Shown piece after piece: positions 49,499-57,455 of a stretch of DNA of 64,000 nucleotides (positions are counted from its first letter, which is position 1; the number at the start of each line of letters is the position of its first letter). The DNA lies in contig NZ_CP127407.1 in assembly GCF_030291075.1 (NCBI RefSeq), positions 2,788,001 through 2,852,000 on the forward strand, read 5' to 3'. The notes under the pieces are model-generated. The model was not told the DNA's origin. It made no database searches and worked only from the letters and a program-made list of their open reading frames with translations. This stretch comes from Stenotrophomonas sp. 57. Lineage in GTDB: Bacteria > Pseudomonadota > Gammaproteobacteria > Xanthomonadales > Xanthomonadaceae. Position numbers and translations under genes: made by a program.

Positions 49499-52330
49499 GT
49501 GGACAATCAACTGAAGCAGTTTGCGCAATCTTCGCAACTCGCCGGCGGCAACGCCTCCTATGTCGAGGACCTGTACGAGCAGTACCTGGTCTCCCCGGAC
49601 AGTGTCGATACCAAATGGAAGACCTACTTCGACGGCTTCAAGGGCCGCGAAGCAGGCGACATTCCGCACTCGGCCGTCATCTCCCACATTGCGGACGCGG
49701 CCAAGGAAGCGCTGAAGGCCGGCACCGGCAACGGTGCGGGCGACGAGCGTGAGCGCAATGTCGGTCGTCTGATCACCGCCTACCGCTCGCGCGGCCACCT
49801 GGACGCCCGCTTGGACCCGCTGGGCCTGGCCGCGCCGGTCAACACCCCGGACCTGGGGCTGCCGTTCCACAGCCTGTCCGATGCCGATCTCAACAGCGAG
49901 TTCAGCACCGGCGGCGTCGGCGGCCAGCCGCGCATGAAGCTGCGCGACCTGCTCGCACGCCTGAAGGCGACCTACACCGGCTCGATCGGTGCGGAGTTCA
50001 TGCACATCTCCGAGGTCGAGCAGCGCCAGTGGATCTACAAGAAGCTGGAAGCGGCCGGTGGCAACTACCAGCTGGACGCTGACACCCAGCGCCGCACCTT
50101 GGAACGCCTGACTGCGGCTGAAGGCCTGGAGCGCTACCTGCACACCAAGTACGTCGGCCAGAAGCGCTTCTCGCTGGAAGGCGGCGACTCGCTGATCCCG
50201 ATGATGGACACCATCATCCGCAGCGCCGGCAAGGATGGCGTCAAGGACGTGGTGATCGGCATGGCCCATCGCGGCCGCCTGAACGTGCTGGTCAACACCC
50301 TGGGCAAGAACCCGCGCAAGCTGTTCGACGAATTCGAAGGCAAGTTCGAGCACGACGAGCACGCTTCTGCCGGCGACGTGAAGTACCACATGGGCTTCTC
50401 TGCCGACGTCGCCACCGAAGGCGGCCCGGTGCACCTGGCGCTGGCCTTCAACCCGTCGCACCTGGAAATCGCCGACCCGGTCGTGGCGGGTTCCGTGCGT
50501 TCGCGCCAGGAGCGCCGCAAGGACACCGCGCGCAAGCAGGTCATGCCGATCCTGATCCACGGCGACGCGGCCTTCTCCGGCCAGGGCGTGGTCATGGAGC
50601 TGTTCCAGATGTCGCAGGCCCGCGGCTTCGCCGTCGGCGGCACCGTGCACATCGTGGTCAACAACCAGGTTGGCTTCACCACCTCCAACCCGCTGGATAC
50701 GCGCTCCACGCGCTATGCCACCGACGTGGCGAAGATGATCGCCGCCCCGGTGCTGCACGTGAACGGCGATGATCCGGAAGCGGTGGTGTTCGCCGCGCAG
50801 CTGGCCTTCGAGTTCCGCCAGAAGTTCGCCAAGGACGTGGTCATCGACCTGATGTGCTACCGCCGTTGGGGCCACAACGAGGCCGACGAACCGGCGATCA
50901 CCCAGCCGCTGATGTACCAGGTGATCCGCAAGCACCCGACCACCCGCGAGATGTACGCCGAGCAGCTGGAGAAGGCGGGCGTGATCGCCGCCGGCGCCGG
51001 CAAGGCGATGGTCGATGCCTACCGCGAGAAGCTGGATGCCGGTGAAGTGACCACCGAACTGGCCAAGGTCGAGAAGACCCCGCCGACCAGCCCGCTGTTC
51101 GTCGATTGGCCGAAGCTGCTGGAAGGCAAGCTGTCCGATCCGATCTCGACCAAGGTTGAGAAGAACAAGCTGGTCGAGCTGGCCAAGCTGATCAACACCA
51201 TCCCCGAAGACGTGCAGCTGCACTCGCGCGTGGCCAAGGTCTACGACGACCGCCGCAGGATGGCCGCCGGCGAGATCCCGGGCGACTGGGGCTTTGCCGA
51301 GAACCTGGCCTACGCCACCCTGCTCGACGAAGGCAAGGCACTGCGCCTGGTCGGCCAGGACGTCGGCCGCGGTACGTTCACCCATCGCCATGCGATCCTG
51401 CACGACCAGAAGACCGACAACTACTACATGCCGCTGCGGCAGCTGGTGGATTCGCCGGAGAAGGCCACCGTCATCGATTCGCTGTTGAGCGAAGAAGCGG
51501 TGATGGCCTACGAGTACGGCTTCTCCACCACCGATCCGAACACGCTCTGCATCTGGGAAGGCCAGTTCGGCGACTTCGCCAACGGCGCCCAGGTCGTCAT
51601 CGACCAGTTCATCGCCGCCGGTGAAGCCAAGTGGGGCCGCATCTCCGGCCTGACCCTGCTGCTGCCGCATGGCTATGAAGGGCAAGGCCCGGAACACAGC
51701 TCGGCGCGCCTGGAGCGCTTCCTGCAGCTGTGCGCGCTGGAGAACATGCTGGTTGTGGTGCCGTCGACTCCGGCACAGGCCTTCCACATGCTGCGCCGCC
51801 AGCAGCACCTGACCACCCGCAAGCCGCTGGTGGTGATGTCGCCCAAGTCGCTGCTGCGCCACAAGCTGGCCGTGTCGACCCTCGACGAACTGGCCAACGG
51901 CGAGTTCCAGCACCTGATCGGCGACGCCAACGCGGACGCCAAGAAGGTCAAGCGGGTGGTGCTGTGCTCGGGCAAGGTCTACTACGACCTGCTGGAAGAC
52001 CAGACCAAGCGTGGCCAGGACGACGTGGCGATCATCCGCGTGGAGCAGCTGTATCCGTTCCCGCGTGCGCTGCTGGCTGCCGAACTGAAGAAGTACGGCA
52101 AGGCCACCGACGTGGTGTGGACGCAGGAAGAACCGCAGAACCAAGGTGCGTGGTACCAGATCCGCCACCACCTGCAGTTCTGCCTGGCCGATGGCCAGAA
52201 CCTGCACTACGCCGGTCGCGCACGCTCGGCTTCGCCGGCTGCCGGTCACATGGCTGACCACGTCCGCGAACAGCAGCAGCTGGTCGCCGACGCACTGGTC
52301 AACCCGTTCAACGACACGTTCGCTGAATAA
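49499..52330 (+). CDS. sucA: 2-oxoglutarate dehydrogenase E1 component
   Basis: This ThDP-dependent decarboxylase is the first component of the 2-oxoglutarate dehydrogenase complex of the TCA cycle. The 943 residues match the family. The E2-docking N-terminus (ASYVEDLYEQYLVSPDSVDT) lies at 18-37, the substrate loop GMAHRGRLNVLVNTLGK near 256-272, and the ThDP/Mg2+ region GDAAFSGQGVVMELFQ to VVNNQVGFTT near 355-398. The start codon is GTG at 49499. The upstream 185 bp contain a TACAAT -10-like hexamer at 49400-49405. It is followed by sucB (40 bp) and lpdA. Confidence 0.97.
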   Translation: MDNQLKQFAQSSQLAGGNASYVEDLYEQYLVSPDSVDTKWKTYFDGFKGREAGDIPHSAVISHIADAAKEALKAGTGNGAGDERERNVGRLITAYRSRGHLDARLDPLGLAAPVNTPDLGLPFHSLSDADLNSEFSTGGVGGQPRMKLRDLLARLKATYTGSIGAEFMHISEVEQRQWIYKKLEAAGGNYQLDADTQRRTLERLTAAEGLERYLHTKYVGQKRFSLEGGDSLIPMMDTIIRSAGKDGVKDVVIGMAHRGRLNVLVNTLGKNPRKLFDEFEGKFEHDEHASAGDVKYHMGFSADVATEGGPVHLALAFNPSHLEIADPVVAGSVRSRQERRKDTARKQVMPILIHGDAAFSGQGVVMELFQMSQARGFAVGGTVHIVVNNQVGFTTSNPLDTRSTRYATDVAKMIAAPVLHVNGDDPEAVVFAAQLAFEFRQKFAKDVVIDLMCYRRWGHNEADEPAITQPLMYQVIRKHPTTREMYAEQLEKAGVIAAGAGKAMVDAYREKLDAGEVTTELAKVEKTPPTSPLFVDWPKLLEGKLSDPISTKVEKNKLVELAKLINTIPEDVQLHSRVAKVYDDRRRMAAGEIPGDWGFAENLAYATLLDEGKALRLVGQDVGRGTFTHRHAILHDQKTDNYYMPLRQLVDSPEKATVIDSLLSEEAVMAYEYGFSTTDPNTLCIWEGQFGDFANGAQVVIDQFIAAGEAKWGRISGLTLLLPHGYEGQGPEHSSARLERFLQLCALENMLVVVPSTPAQAFHMLRRQQHLTTRKPLVVMSPKSLLRHKLAVSTLDELANGEFQHLIGDANADAKKVKRVVLCSGKVYYDLLEDQTKRGQDDVAIIRVEQLYPFPRALLAAELKKYGKATDVVWTQEEPQNQGAWYQIRHHLQFCLADGQNLHYAGRARSASPAAGHMADHVREQQQLVADALVNPFNDTFAE

Positions 52331-52370
52331 TCCTCCCCCTATTTAGAAGACAAACCAGGAAGCTCCCGCA

Positions 52371-53573
52371 ATGGCCACCGAAGTCAAAGCCCCGGTACTG
52401 CCCGAATCCGTCGCCGACGGCACCATCGCCACCTGGCACAAGAAGGTGGGGGACGCCGTCAAGCGCGACGAAAACCTGCTTGACCTGGAAACCGACAAGG
52501 TCGTCCTGGAAGTGCCGTCGCCGGTCGACGGCGTGCTGAAGGAAATCAAGTTCGCCGAAGGTTCGACCGTGACCTCCAGCCAGGTCGTGGCGATCATCGA
52601 AGAAGGCGCCGTGGCTGCTGCCCCGGCTCCGGCTGCTGAAGCCGCTCCGGCTGCCGCTGCTGCCCCGGCCGCTGCTGCTCCGGCCGCCGCTGCCGCCCCG
52701 GCCCCGGCTGCCAAGTCGGCCGCCGATGCCCTGCCGCCGGGTGCCCGTTTCGCCGCCATCACCGAAGGCGTGAACCCGGCCGACGTCGACGGCACCGGCC
52801 GTCGCGGCGCGGTCACCAAGGAAGACATCGTCAACTTCGCCCGCAACGGCGGCGCCGGCAAGGCCGGTGGTGCACGTCCGGAAGAACGCGTGCCGATGAC
52901 CCGCATCCGCAAGCGCATCGCCGAGCGCCTGATGGAGTCGAAGAACTCCACCGCCATGCTGACCACCTTCAACGAAGTCGACCTGTCCAAGGTCTCGGCT
53001 GCGCGCAAGGAACTGCAGGACGAGTTCGTCAAGGCCCACGGCATCAAGCTGGGCTTCATGAGCTTCTTCGTGAAGGCCGCCGCCAACGCGCTGCAGCGCT
53101 TCCCGCTGGTCAACGCCTCGATCGACGGCGACGACATCATCTACCACGGCTACTCGGACATCTCGATCGCCGTGTCGACCGAGAAGGGCCTGGTCACGCC
53201 GGTCCTGCGCAACGTCGAGCGCATGTCGTTCGCCGACATCGAAAAGACCATCGCCGACTACGCCAAGAAGGCACGTGACGGCAAGCTGGGCCTGGACGAA
53301 CTGCAGGGCGGCACCTTCACCGTGACCAACGGCGGCACCTTCGGTTCGCTGCTGTCGACCCCGATCATCAACCCGCCGCAGAGCGCCATCCTGGGCATGC
53401 ACGCCATCAAGGAGCGTCCGATCGCCCAGAACGGCCAGGTCGTGATCGCGCCGATGATGTACCTGGCGCTGTCCTATGACCACCGCATCATCGACGGCAA
53501 GGATTCGGTGCAGTTCCTGGTGGACATCAAGAACCAGCTGGAAAACCCGGGCCGCATGCTGTTCGGCCTGTAA
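52371..53573 (+). CDS. sucB: Dihydrolipoyl succinyltransferase (E2 of 2-oxoglutarate dehydrogenase)
   Basis: This is the core enzyme of the complex and transfers the succinyl group to CoA. In its 400 residues come one lipoyl domain (lysine in [19 protein letters not shown] near residue 43), an Ala/Pro-rich swinging linker (about 85-122), the peripheral-subunit-binding domain ([19 protein letters not shown] near 140-160) and the catalytic domain ending [18 protein letters not shown] with the His/Asp pair. The linker DNA is a GCT/GCC-rich low-complexity stretch. It lies between sucA and lpdA. Confidence 0.97.
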   Translation: MATEVKAPVLPESVADGTIATWHKKVGDAVKRDENLLDLETDKVVLEVPSPVDGVLKEIKFAEGSTVTSSQVVAIIEEGAVAAAPAPAAEAAPAAAAAPAAAAPAAAAAPAPAAKSAADALPPGARFAAITEGVNPADVDGTGRRGAVTKEDIVNFARNGGAGKAGGARPEERVPMTRIRKRIAERLMESKNSTAMLTTFNEVDLSKVSAARKELQDEFVKAHGIKLGFMSFFVKAAANALQRFPLVNASIDGDDIIYHGYSDISIAVSTEKGLVTPVLRNVERMSFADIEKTIADYAKKARDGKLGLDELQGGTFTVTNGGTFGSLLSTPIINPPQSAILGMHAIKERPIAQNGQVVIAPMMYLALSYDHRIIDGKDSVQFLVDIKNQLENPGRMLFGL

Positions 53574-53584
53574 GACACCTCCCG

Positions 53585-53608
53585 CCCCTCCGCGCCTGCG
53601 CGGAGGGG
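53585..53608 (+). other. Perfect 10-bp hairpin between sucB and lpdA
   Basis: CCCCTCCGCG-CCTG-CGCGGAGGGG lies 12 bases after the sucB stop and 28 before the lpdA start. No T run follows (TTCTGG), so full termination is unlikely. It may be a processing or attenuation site that sets the ratio of the E3 subunit to E1/E2, or protect the upstream message from 3' decay. Confidence 0.7.
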
Positions 53609-53636
53609 TTCTGGTAATGCATCAAGGAATAATTCA

Positions 53637-55073
53637 ATGGCTGAACAATTCGACGTCGTCGTCATCGGTGCCGGCCCGGCCGGTTACCACGCTGCCATCC
53701 GCGCGGCCCAGCTGGGCCTGAAGACCGCCTGCATCGACGCAGCGCTGGGCAAGGACGGCAAGCCGGCCCTCGGCGGCACCTGCCTGCGCGTGGGCTGCAT
53801 CCCGTCCAAGGCGCTGCTGGATTCCTCGCGCCAGTTCTGGAACATGGGCCACATCTTTGGCGACCACGGCATCAGCTTCAAGGATGCCAAGATCGACGTC
53901 GAGGCGATGATTGGCCGCAAGGACAAGATCGTCAAGCAGTTCACCGGCGGCATCGGCATGCTGTTCAAGGCCAACAAGGTCGCCGCGTATTACGGCTTCG
54001 GCGAGCTGCAGCCGGGCAACGTGGTCAAGGTCACCCAGCATGACGGTTCCATCGTCGAGCTGAAGGGCACCAACGTCATCATCGCGGCCGGTTCGGATTC
54101 GATCGAACTGCCATTCGCCAAGTTCGACGGCGAGACCATCGTCGACAACGTCGGCGGCCTGGACTTCACCGAAGTGCCGAACCGCCTGGCCGTGATCGGC
54201 GCCGGCGTGATCGGCCTGGAACTGGGCAGCGTGTGGAAGCGCCTGGGCGCTGAAGTCACCATCCTGGAAGCACTGCCGGAGTTCCTGGCCGTGGCCGACG
54301 CCGAAGTGGCCAAGACCGCTGCCAAGGAATTCAAGAAGCAGGGCCTGGACATCCGCCTCGGTGCCAAGGTCTCCAAGACCGAGATCACCGGCAAGGGCAA
54401 GAAGAAGGAAGTCGTTGTCACCTACACCGACAGCGAAGGCGAGAAGACCCTGACCGTGGACAAGCTGCTGGTGGCCGTCGGCCGTCGCGCCGCCACCAAG
54501 GGCCTGCTGGCTGAAGGCACCGGTGTCAAGATCAACGAGCGCGGCCAGATCGAAGTCGACGCGCACTGCCACACCGGCGTCAACGGCGTCTGGGCGGTCG
54601 GCGACTGCGTGCGCGGCCCGATGCTGGCGCACAAGGGCTTCGAGGAAGGCATCGCGGTGGCTGAGCTGATCGCCGGCCTGCCGGGCCACGTCAACTTCGA
54701 CACCATCCCGTGGGTCATCTACACCGAGCCGGAACTGGCGTGGGTCGGCAAGACCGAAGCGCAGCTGAAGGCCGAAGGCATTCCGTACAAGGCCGGCAGC
54801 TTCCCGTTCGCCGCCAACGGCCGTGCGGTGGCGATGATCGAGCCGGCAGGCTTCGTGAAGATCCTGGCCCATGCCGAAACCGATCGCATCCTCGGCATGC
54901 ACCTGGTCGGCGCCAACGTCTCCGAGCTGGTGCACGAAGGCGTGCTGACCATGGAGTTCAGCGGCTCGGCCGATGACCTGGCCCGCATCTGCCACGCCCA
55001 CCCGTCGCTGTCGGAAGTAATCCACGACGCGGCGATGGCGGTCAGCAAGCGCGCCATCCACAAGGCGAACTGA
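53637..55073 (+). CDS. lpdA: Dihydrolipoyl dehydrogenase (E3)
   Basis: This FAD enzyme reoxidises dihydrolipoamide for the 2-oxoglutarate (and possibly other) dehydrogenase complexes. The 478 residues include the FAD fold (DVVVIGAGPAGYHAAIRAAQ), the redox disulfide (GGTCLRVGCIPSKALLD near 46-62), the NAD fold (LAVIGAGVIGLELGSVWKRL near 183) and the active-site base in the C-terminal HAHPSLSEVIHDAA near 450. It starts 63 bp after sucB across a hairpin and is followed by a strong terminator. Confidence 0.97.
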   Translation: MAEQFDVVVIGAGPAGYHAAIRAAQLGLKTACIDAALGKDGKPALGGTCLRVGCIPSKALLDSSRQFWNMGHIFGDHGISFKDAKIDVEAMIGRKDKIVKQFTGGIGMLFKANKVAAYYGFGELQPGNVVKVTQHDGSIVELKGTNVIIAAGSDSIELPFAKFDGETIVDNVGGLDFTEVPNRLAVIGAGVIGLELGSVWKRLGAEVTILEALPEFLAVADAEVAKTAAKEFKKQGLDIRLGAKVSKTEITGKGKKKEVVVTYTDSEGEKTLTVDKLLVAVGRRAATKGLLAEGTGVKINERGQIEVDAHCHTGVNGVWAVGDCVRGPMLAHKGFEEGIAVAELIAGLPGHVNFDTIPWVIYTEPELAWVGKTEAQLKAEGIPYKAGSFPFAANGRAVAMIEPAGFVKILAHAETDRILGMHLVGANVSELVHEGVLTMEFSGSADDLARICHAHPSLSEVIHDAAMAVSKRAIHKAN

Positions 55074-55124
55074 CCTGCATCCGGGCGGGTGCCGACCGCT
55101 GGCCGGCCCTCCCCCTGCAAACAG

Positions 55125-55150
55125 AAAACCCCGCCTCGGCGGGGTTTTTT
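55125..55150 (+). terminator. Rho-independent terminator of sucAB-lpdA
   Basis: AAAACCCCGCC / GGCGGGGTTTT (loop TC) is followed by more Ts, 51 bp after the lpdA stop. Confidence 0.93.
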
Positions 55151-55163
55151 GTTGGCTGCGCGG

Positions 55164-55227
55164 TGTAGCGCCGAGCCCACGCTCGGCTGCCCTGCCAAAG
55201 CCCGCCGAGCATGGGCTCGGCGCTACA
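55164..55227. repeat. SMAG dimer whose CTAC end provides a stop codon
   Basis: It runs from TGTAGCGCCGAGCCC to GGGCTCGGCGCTACA, two AGCCGAGC/GCCGAGC stems with GCGC rather than GAGC at the ends. The terminal CTA (55223-55225) is the TAG stop of the minus-strand gene at 55223-55480, so the coding sequence reads into the repeat. Confidence 0.88.
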
Positions 55228-55480
55228 CCTTTCCAGCCGGCCTCTTCGGCGGATCGTCGCAGACCCTGTGCTGCACCACCGTCTCGCCGACCTTCCATTG
55301 CTTCGTGACCCGGCAGCGCTCCTTGGCCTCGGGTGCCGTCGAAGCCTTCGCCCCCGCAGCATTCGCTTCATCGGCACCGGCTGCCTGCTGGCGCTCCAGC
55401 CACGCCGACGGTGGCCCGGGCGGTGTTGCCAGCACCGGGCCTGGCAACAGGACCAGACCCATCAGCAGCACAGCCCTCAT
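55223..55480 (-). CDS. Small exported protein, function unknown
   Basis: This 85-residue protein has a signal peptide (MRAVLLMGLVLLPGPVLATP) and an Ala-rich middle. The C-terminal module holds two Cys and Trp/Val strands (CRVTKQWKVGETVVQHRVC), perhaps joined by a disulfide in the periplasm. The family is unknown. The start overlaps the stop of the small membrane protein upstream by four bases (ATGA), so the two are translated together. The TAG stop codon belongs to a SMAG repeat. Confidence 0.7.
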   Translation of the reverse strand: MRAVLLMGLVLLPGPVLATPPGPPSAWLERQQAAGADEANAAGAKASTAPEAKERCRVTKQWKVGETVVQHRVCDDPPKRPAGKV

Positions 55481-55689
55481 GCGGCCACCGCCCGGCCACC
55501 CAGCAACCGCGCCGGCAGCATGAACAGCGCGCGCAGGAAGGCGAACAGCGCCGAAAAGGTGATGCCGACCAAGCGGAACGGCAGGCTCAGCAGCCAGACG
55601 AACGGCCAGGCGATCAGGGCGAGGATCGCCAGCGGCCAGCACAGCACGAACAGCAGGCACCACACACCGAGCGCGAACAGGGTCTTCAT
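55477..55689 (-). CDS. Small two-helix membrane protein
   Basis: This 70-residue, strongly hydrophobic protein has two membrane segments (LFALGVWCLLFVLCWPLAIL, and LVGITFSALFAFLRALFMLP after a short Trp/Pro-rich linker). It has no recognised family. A strong AAGGAG site lies six bases before the ATG at 55689. It is translationally coupled to the exported protein gene that follows. A promoter may lie in the 118 bp between it and the SMAG at 55808. Confidence 0.72.
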   Translation of the reverse strand: MKTLFALGVWCLLFVLCWPLAILALIAWPFVWLLSLPFRLVGITFSALFAFLRALFMLPARLLGGRAVAA

Positions 55690-55807
55690 CACGGTCTCCT
55701 TGCGGCGGCACCCTGCCGCCTGCGGACACCTTGGCGCCCTGCCCCGGCGGCCGCAAACGGTTTGCGACGAAACCCGGCTGGGGGCGATGAAACCGGTCCA
55801 CCGCCGT

Positions 55808-55867
55808 TGTAGAGCCGAGCCTACGCTCGGCTTTCCAGAAGCAGCCGAGCGTGGGCTCGGCTCTACA
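55808..55867. repeat. SMAG dimer abutting phoD, supplying its stop codon
   Basis: TGTAGAGCCGAGCC to GGCTCGGCTCTACA, two AGCCGAGC stems. The right-hand CTA (55863-55865) is the TAG stop of phoD on the minus strand; phoD and repeat overlap by five bases. Confidence 0.9.
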
Positions 55868-57455
55868 GGAGCTGCACTGCGCCCGGGCGGCCGTGGGACA
55901 CCTGGAAGCGCGCTGCGGTACGCACCGGCGCATCGGCGCGCAGCACGCTGTCGGCGAAGCGCAGTTCGGTATCCACGGTCTGCCGGTTCAGCTGCAGCTT
56001 CCACCAACCACGACGGTCGCCGTCGAAGTAGCGGATATGCGGATTCTGTGGAATCGACGGGCCGTAGTACGGGCCATAGGGTGCATCGTCGCCGCCACTG
56101 CTGATTGCCGGCGCGATGAATTCGGTGGCCACGACCGGGGCACCGGCGGCATCGAAGTCCAGCTTCAGGTCGTTGACGAAGGTGGAATGCCAGTCACCAC
56201 CGAGCACGATCGCATTGCCCTGCCCGCCCGCCTGCAGTGCCTGCAGCAGCCGCTTGCGTGCGGCGGGATAACCGTCCCAGGCGTCGTTCCAGAAGCGCTC
56301 ACGCGGCGTGCCGCCGTCCAGCCGCAGCTGCGCCATCAGCAGCTGCTGCACCACCACGTTCCAGCGCAAGCCGCGTGCGGCCGCCATCGACTGCGCGAAC
56401 CACGCTTCCTGGCCCGCGCCCAGCATGCTCATGCGTGGGTCCAGGGCCGCCTCGCAGCGCGGCGACTCGCCCACACCGCAGGGATTGGCCGGGCGGAACT
56501 GGCGGCAGTCCAGCAGGGTCAGCTGTGCCAGATCGCCATAGCGCAGGCGCCGATGCACGCGCAGCCCACCATTGCCCGCAGGCGTGCTGCGCATCGGCAG
56601 GTGTTCGTAGAACGCGCGGTAGGCCGCGGCGCGGCGAACGATGAAGTCCTCCGTCGAGACACCGGGCTTCTCCGGGTGGATGCCCGCGTAATCGTTCTGC
56701 ACTTCGTGGTCATCCCAGATCACCGCGAACGCGTGTGCGGCGTGCGCGGCCTGCAGATCGGGATCGAGCTTGTACAGCGCATACTGGTCGCGATAGCGCT
56801 CCAGGCTGACGGTCTCGCCACTGAAGCGCTCGGCATCCAGCGTGCTGCCACGCGCGTTCTGCAGCGGACTGTATTCGTAGAGGTAGTCTCCGGCATGCAG
56901 CACCAGGTCGACATCACTCTGCGCGATGTCACGCAGCACCGGGTAGTAGCCGCTGTTCCACGCCTGACAGGTACACAGCGCCAGCCGCACCTGCTGCAGT
57001 TGCGTGTCCAGCAGCGGCGCGGTGCGGAAATGGCCGACCGCGCTTTCCTCATCGCCATCGCAGGCGAAGCGATAGTAGTAGTCACGGCCGGGGCGCAGGC
57101 CGTTGACTTCCACATGTACCGAATGCGCCAACTCGGGCACCGCCGCGGCAACGCCACGCTGCACCAGCCGGCGCATGCCGGGGTCTTCGGCCACGAACCA
57201 GCGCACCGGCACCGCCCGCGACGGCATGCCACCGCCATTGAGCGGGTCCGGCGCCAGCCGCGTCCACAATACGGCCCCCTGCGGATCCGGATCGCCCGCG
57301 GCGACGCCCAGGGTGAACGGATCACGTCCCAGCCGCGGGCGTGGGCCGGCCGTGGCCAGCCCCGGCATCGCCGCCAGTGCGATCGCCGCTCCCGTGCCCT
57401 GCCACGCCATGCGCAGCAGGCGACGACGGCTTTCCGGATCGACAGGCCCGCGCAT
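55863..57455 (-). CDS. phoD: PhoD-like alkaline phosphatase/phosphodiesterase, Tat-exported
   Basis: This is a metal-dependent phosphatase of the PhoD family, exported to the periplasm and used to scavenge phosphate. It has 530 residues. The N-terminus carries a twin-arginine signal (ESRRRLLRMAWQGTGAAIAL), then the PhoD N-terminal domain (PFTLGVAAGDPDPQGAVLWT). Metal-site motifs include VDLVLHAGDYLYEYS, VIWDDHEVQNDYAG and NAIVLGGDWHSTFVNDLKLD. It follows the TonB receptor with a one-base overlap (TGATG), so the receptor may import the organophosphate or the released product. The TAG stop comes from a SMAG repeat. Confidence 0.95.
   Translation of the reverse strand: MRGPVDPESRRRLLRMAWQGTGAAIALAAMPGLATAGPRPRLGRDPFTLGVAAGDPDPQGAVLWTRLAPDPLNGGGMPSRAVPVRWFVAEDPGMRRLVQRGVAAAVPELAHSVHVEVNGLRPGRDYYYRFACDGDEESAVGHFRTAPLLDTQLQQVRLALCTCQAWNSGYYPVLRDIAQSDVDLVLHAGDYLYEYSPLQNARGSTLDAERFSGETVSLERYRDQYALYKLDPDLQAAHAAHAFAVIWDDHEVQNDYAGIHPEKPGVSTEDFIVRRAAAYRAFYEHLPMRSTPAGNGGLRVHRRLRYGDLAQLTLLDCRQFRPANPCGVGESPRCEAALDPRMSMLGAGQEAWFAQSMAAARGLRWNVVVQQLLMAQLRLDGGTPRERFWNDAWDGYPAARKRLLQALQAGGQGNAIVLGGDWHSTFVNDLKLDFDAAGAPVVATEFIAPAISSGGDDAPYGPYYGPSIPQNPHIRYFDGDRRGWWKLQLNRQTVDTELRFADSVLRADAPVRTAARFQVSHGRPGAVQLL

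Noticed and set aside
49484..52261. 925-residue open frame antisense to sucA
   Set aside because: A shadow of a complete sucA; no motif, no start signal.
52611..52730. GCT/GCC-rich repeat in sucB as a mobile or tandem repeat
   Set aside because: It encodes the normal Ala/Pro swinging linker after the lipoyl domain of E2 proteins.
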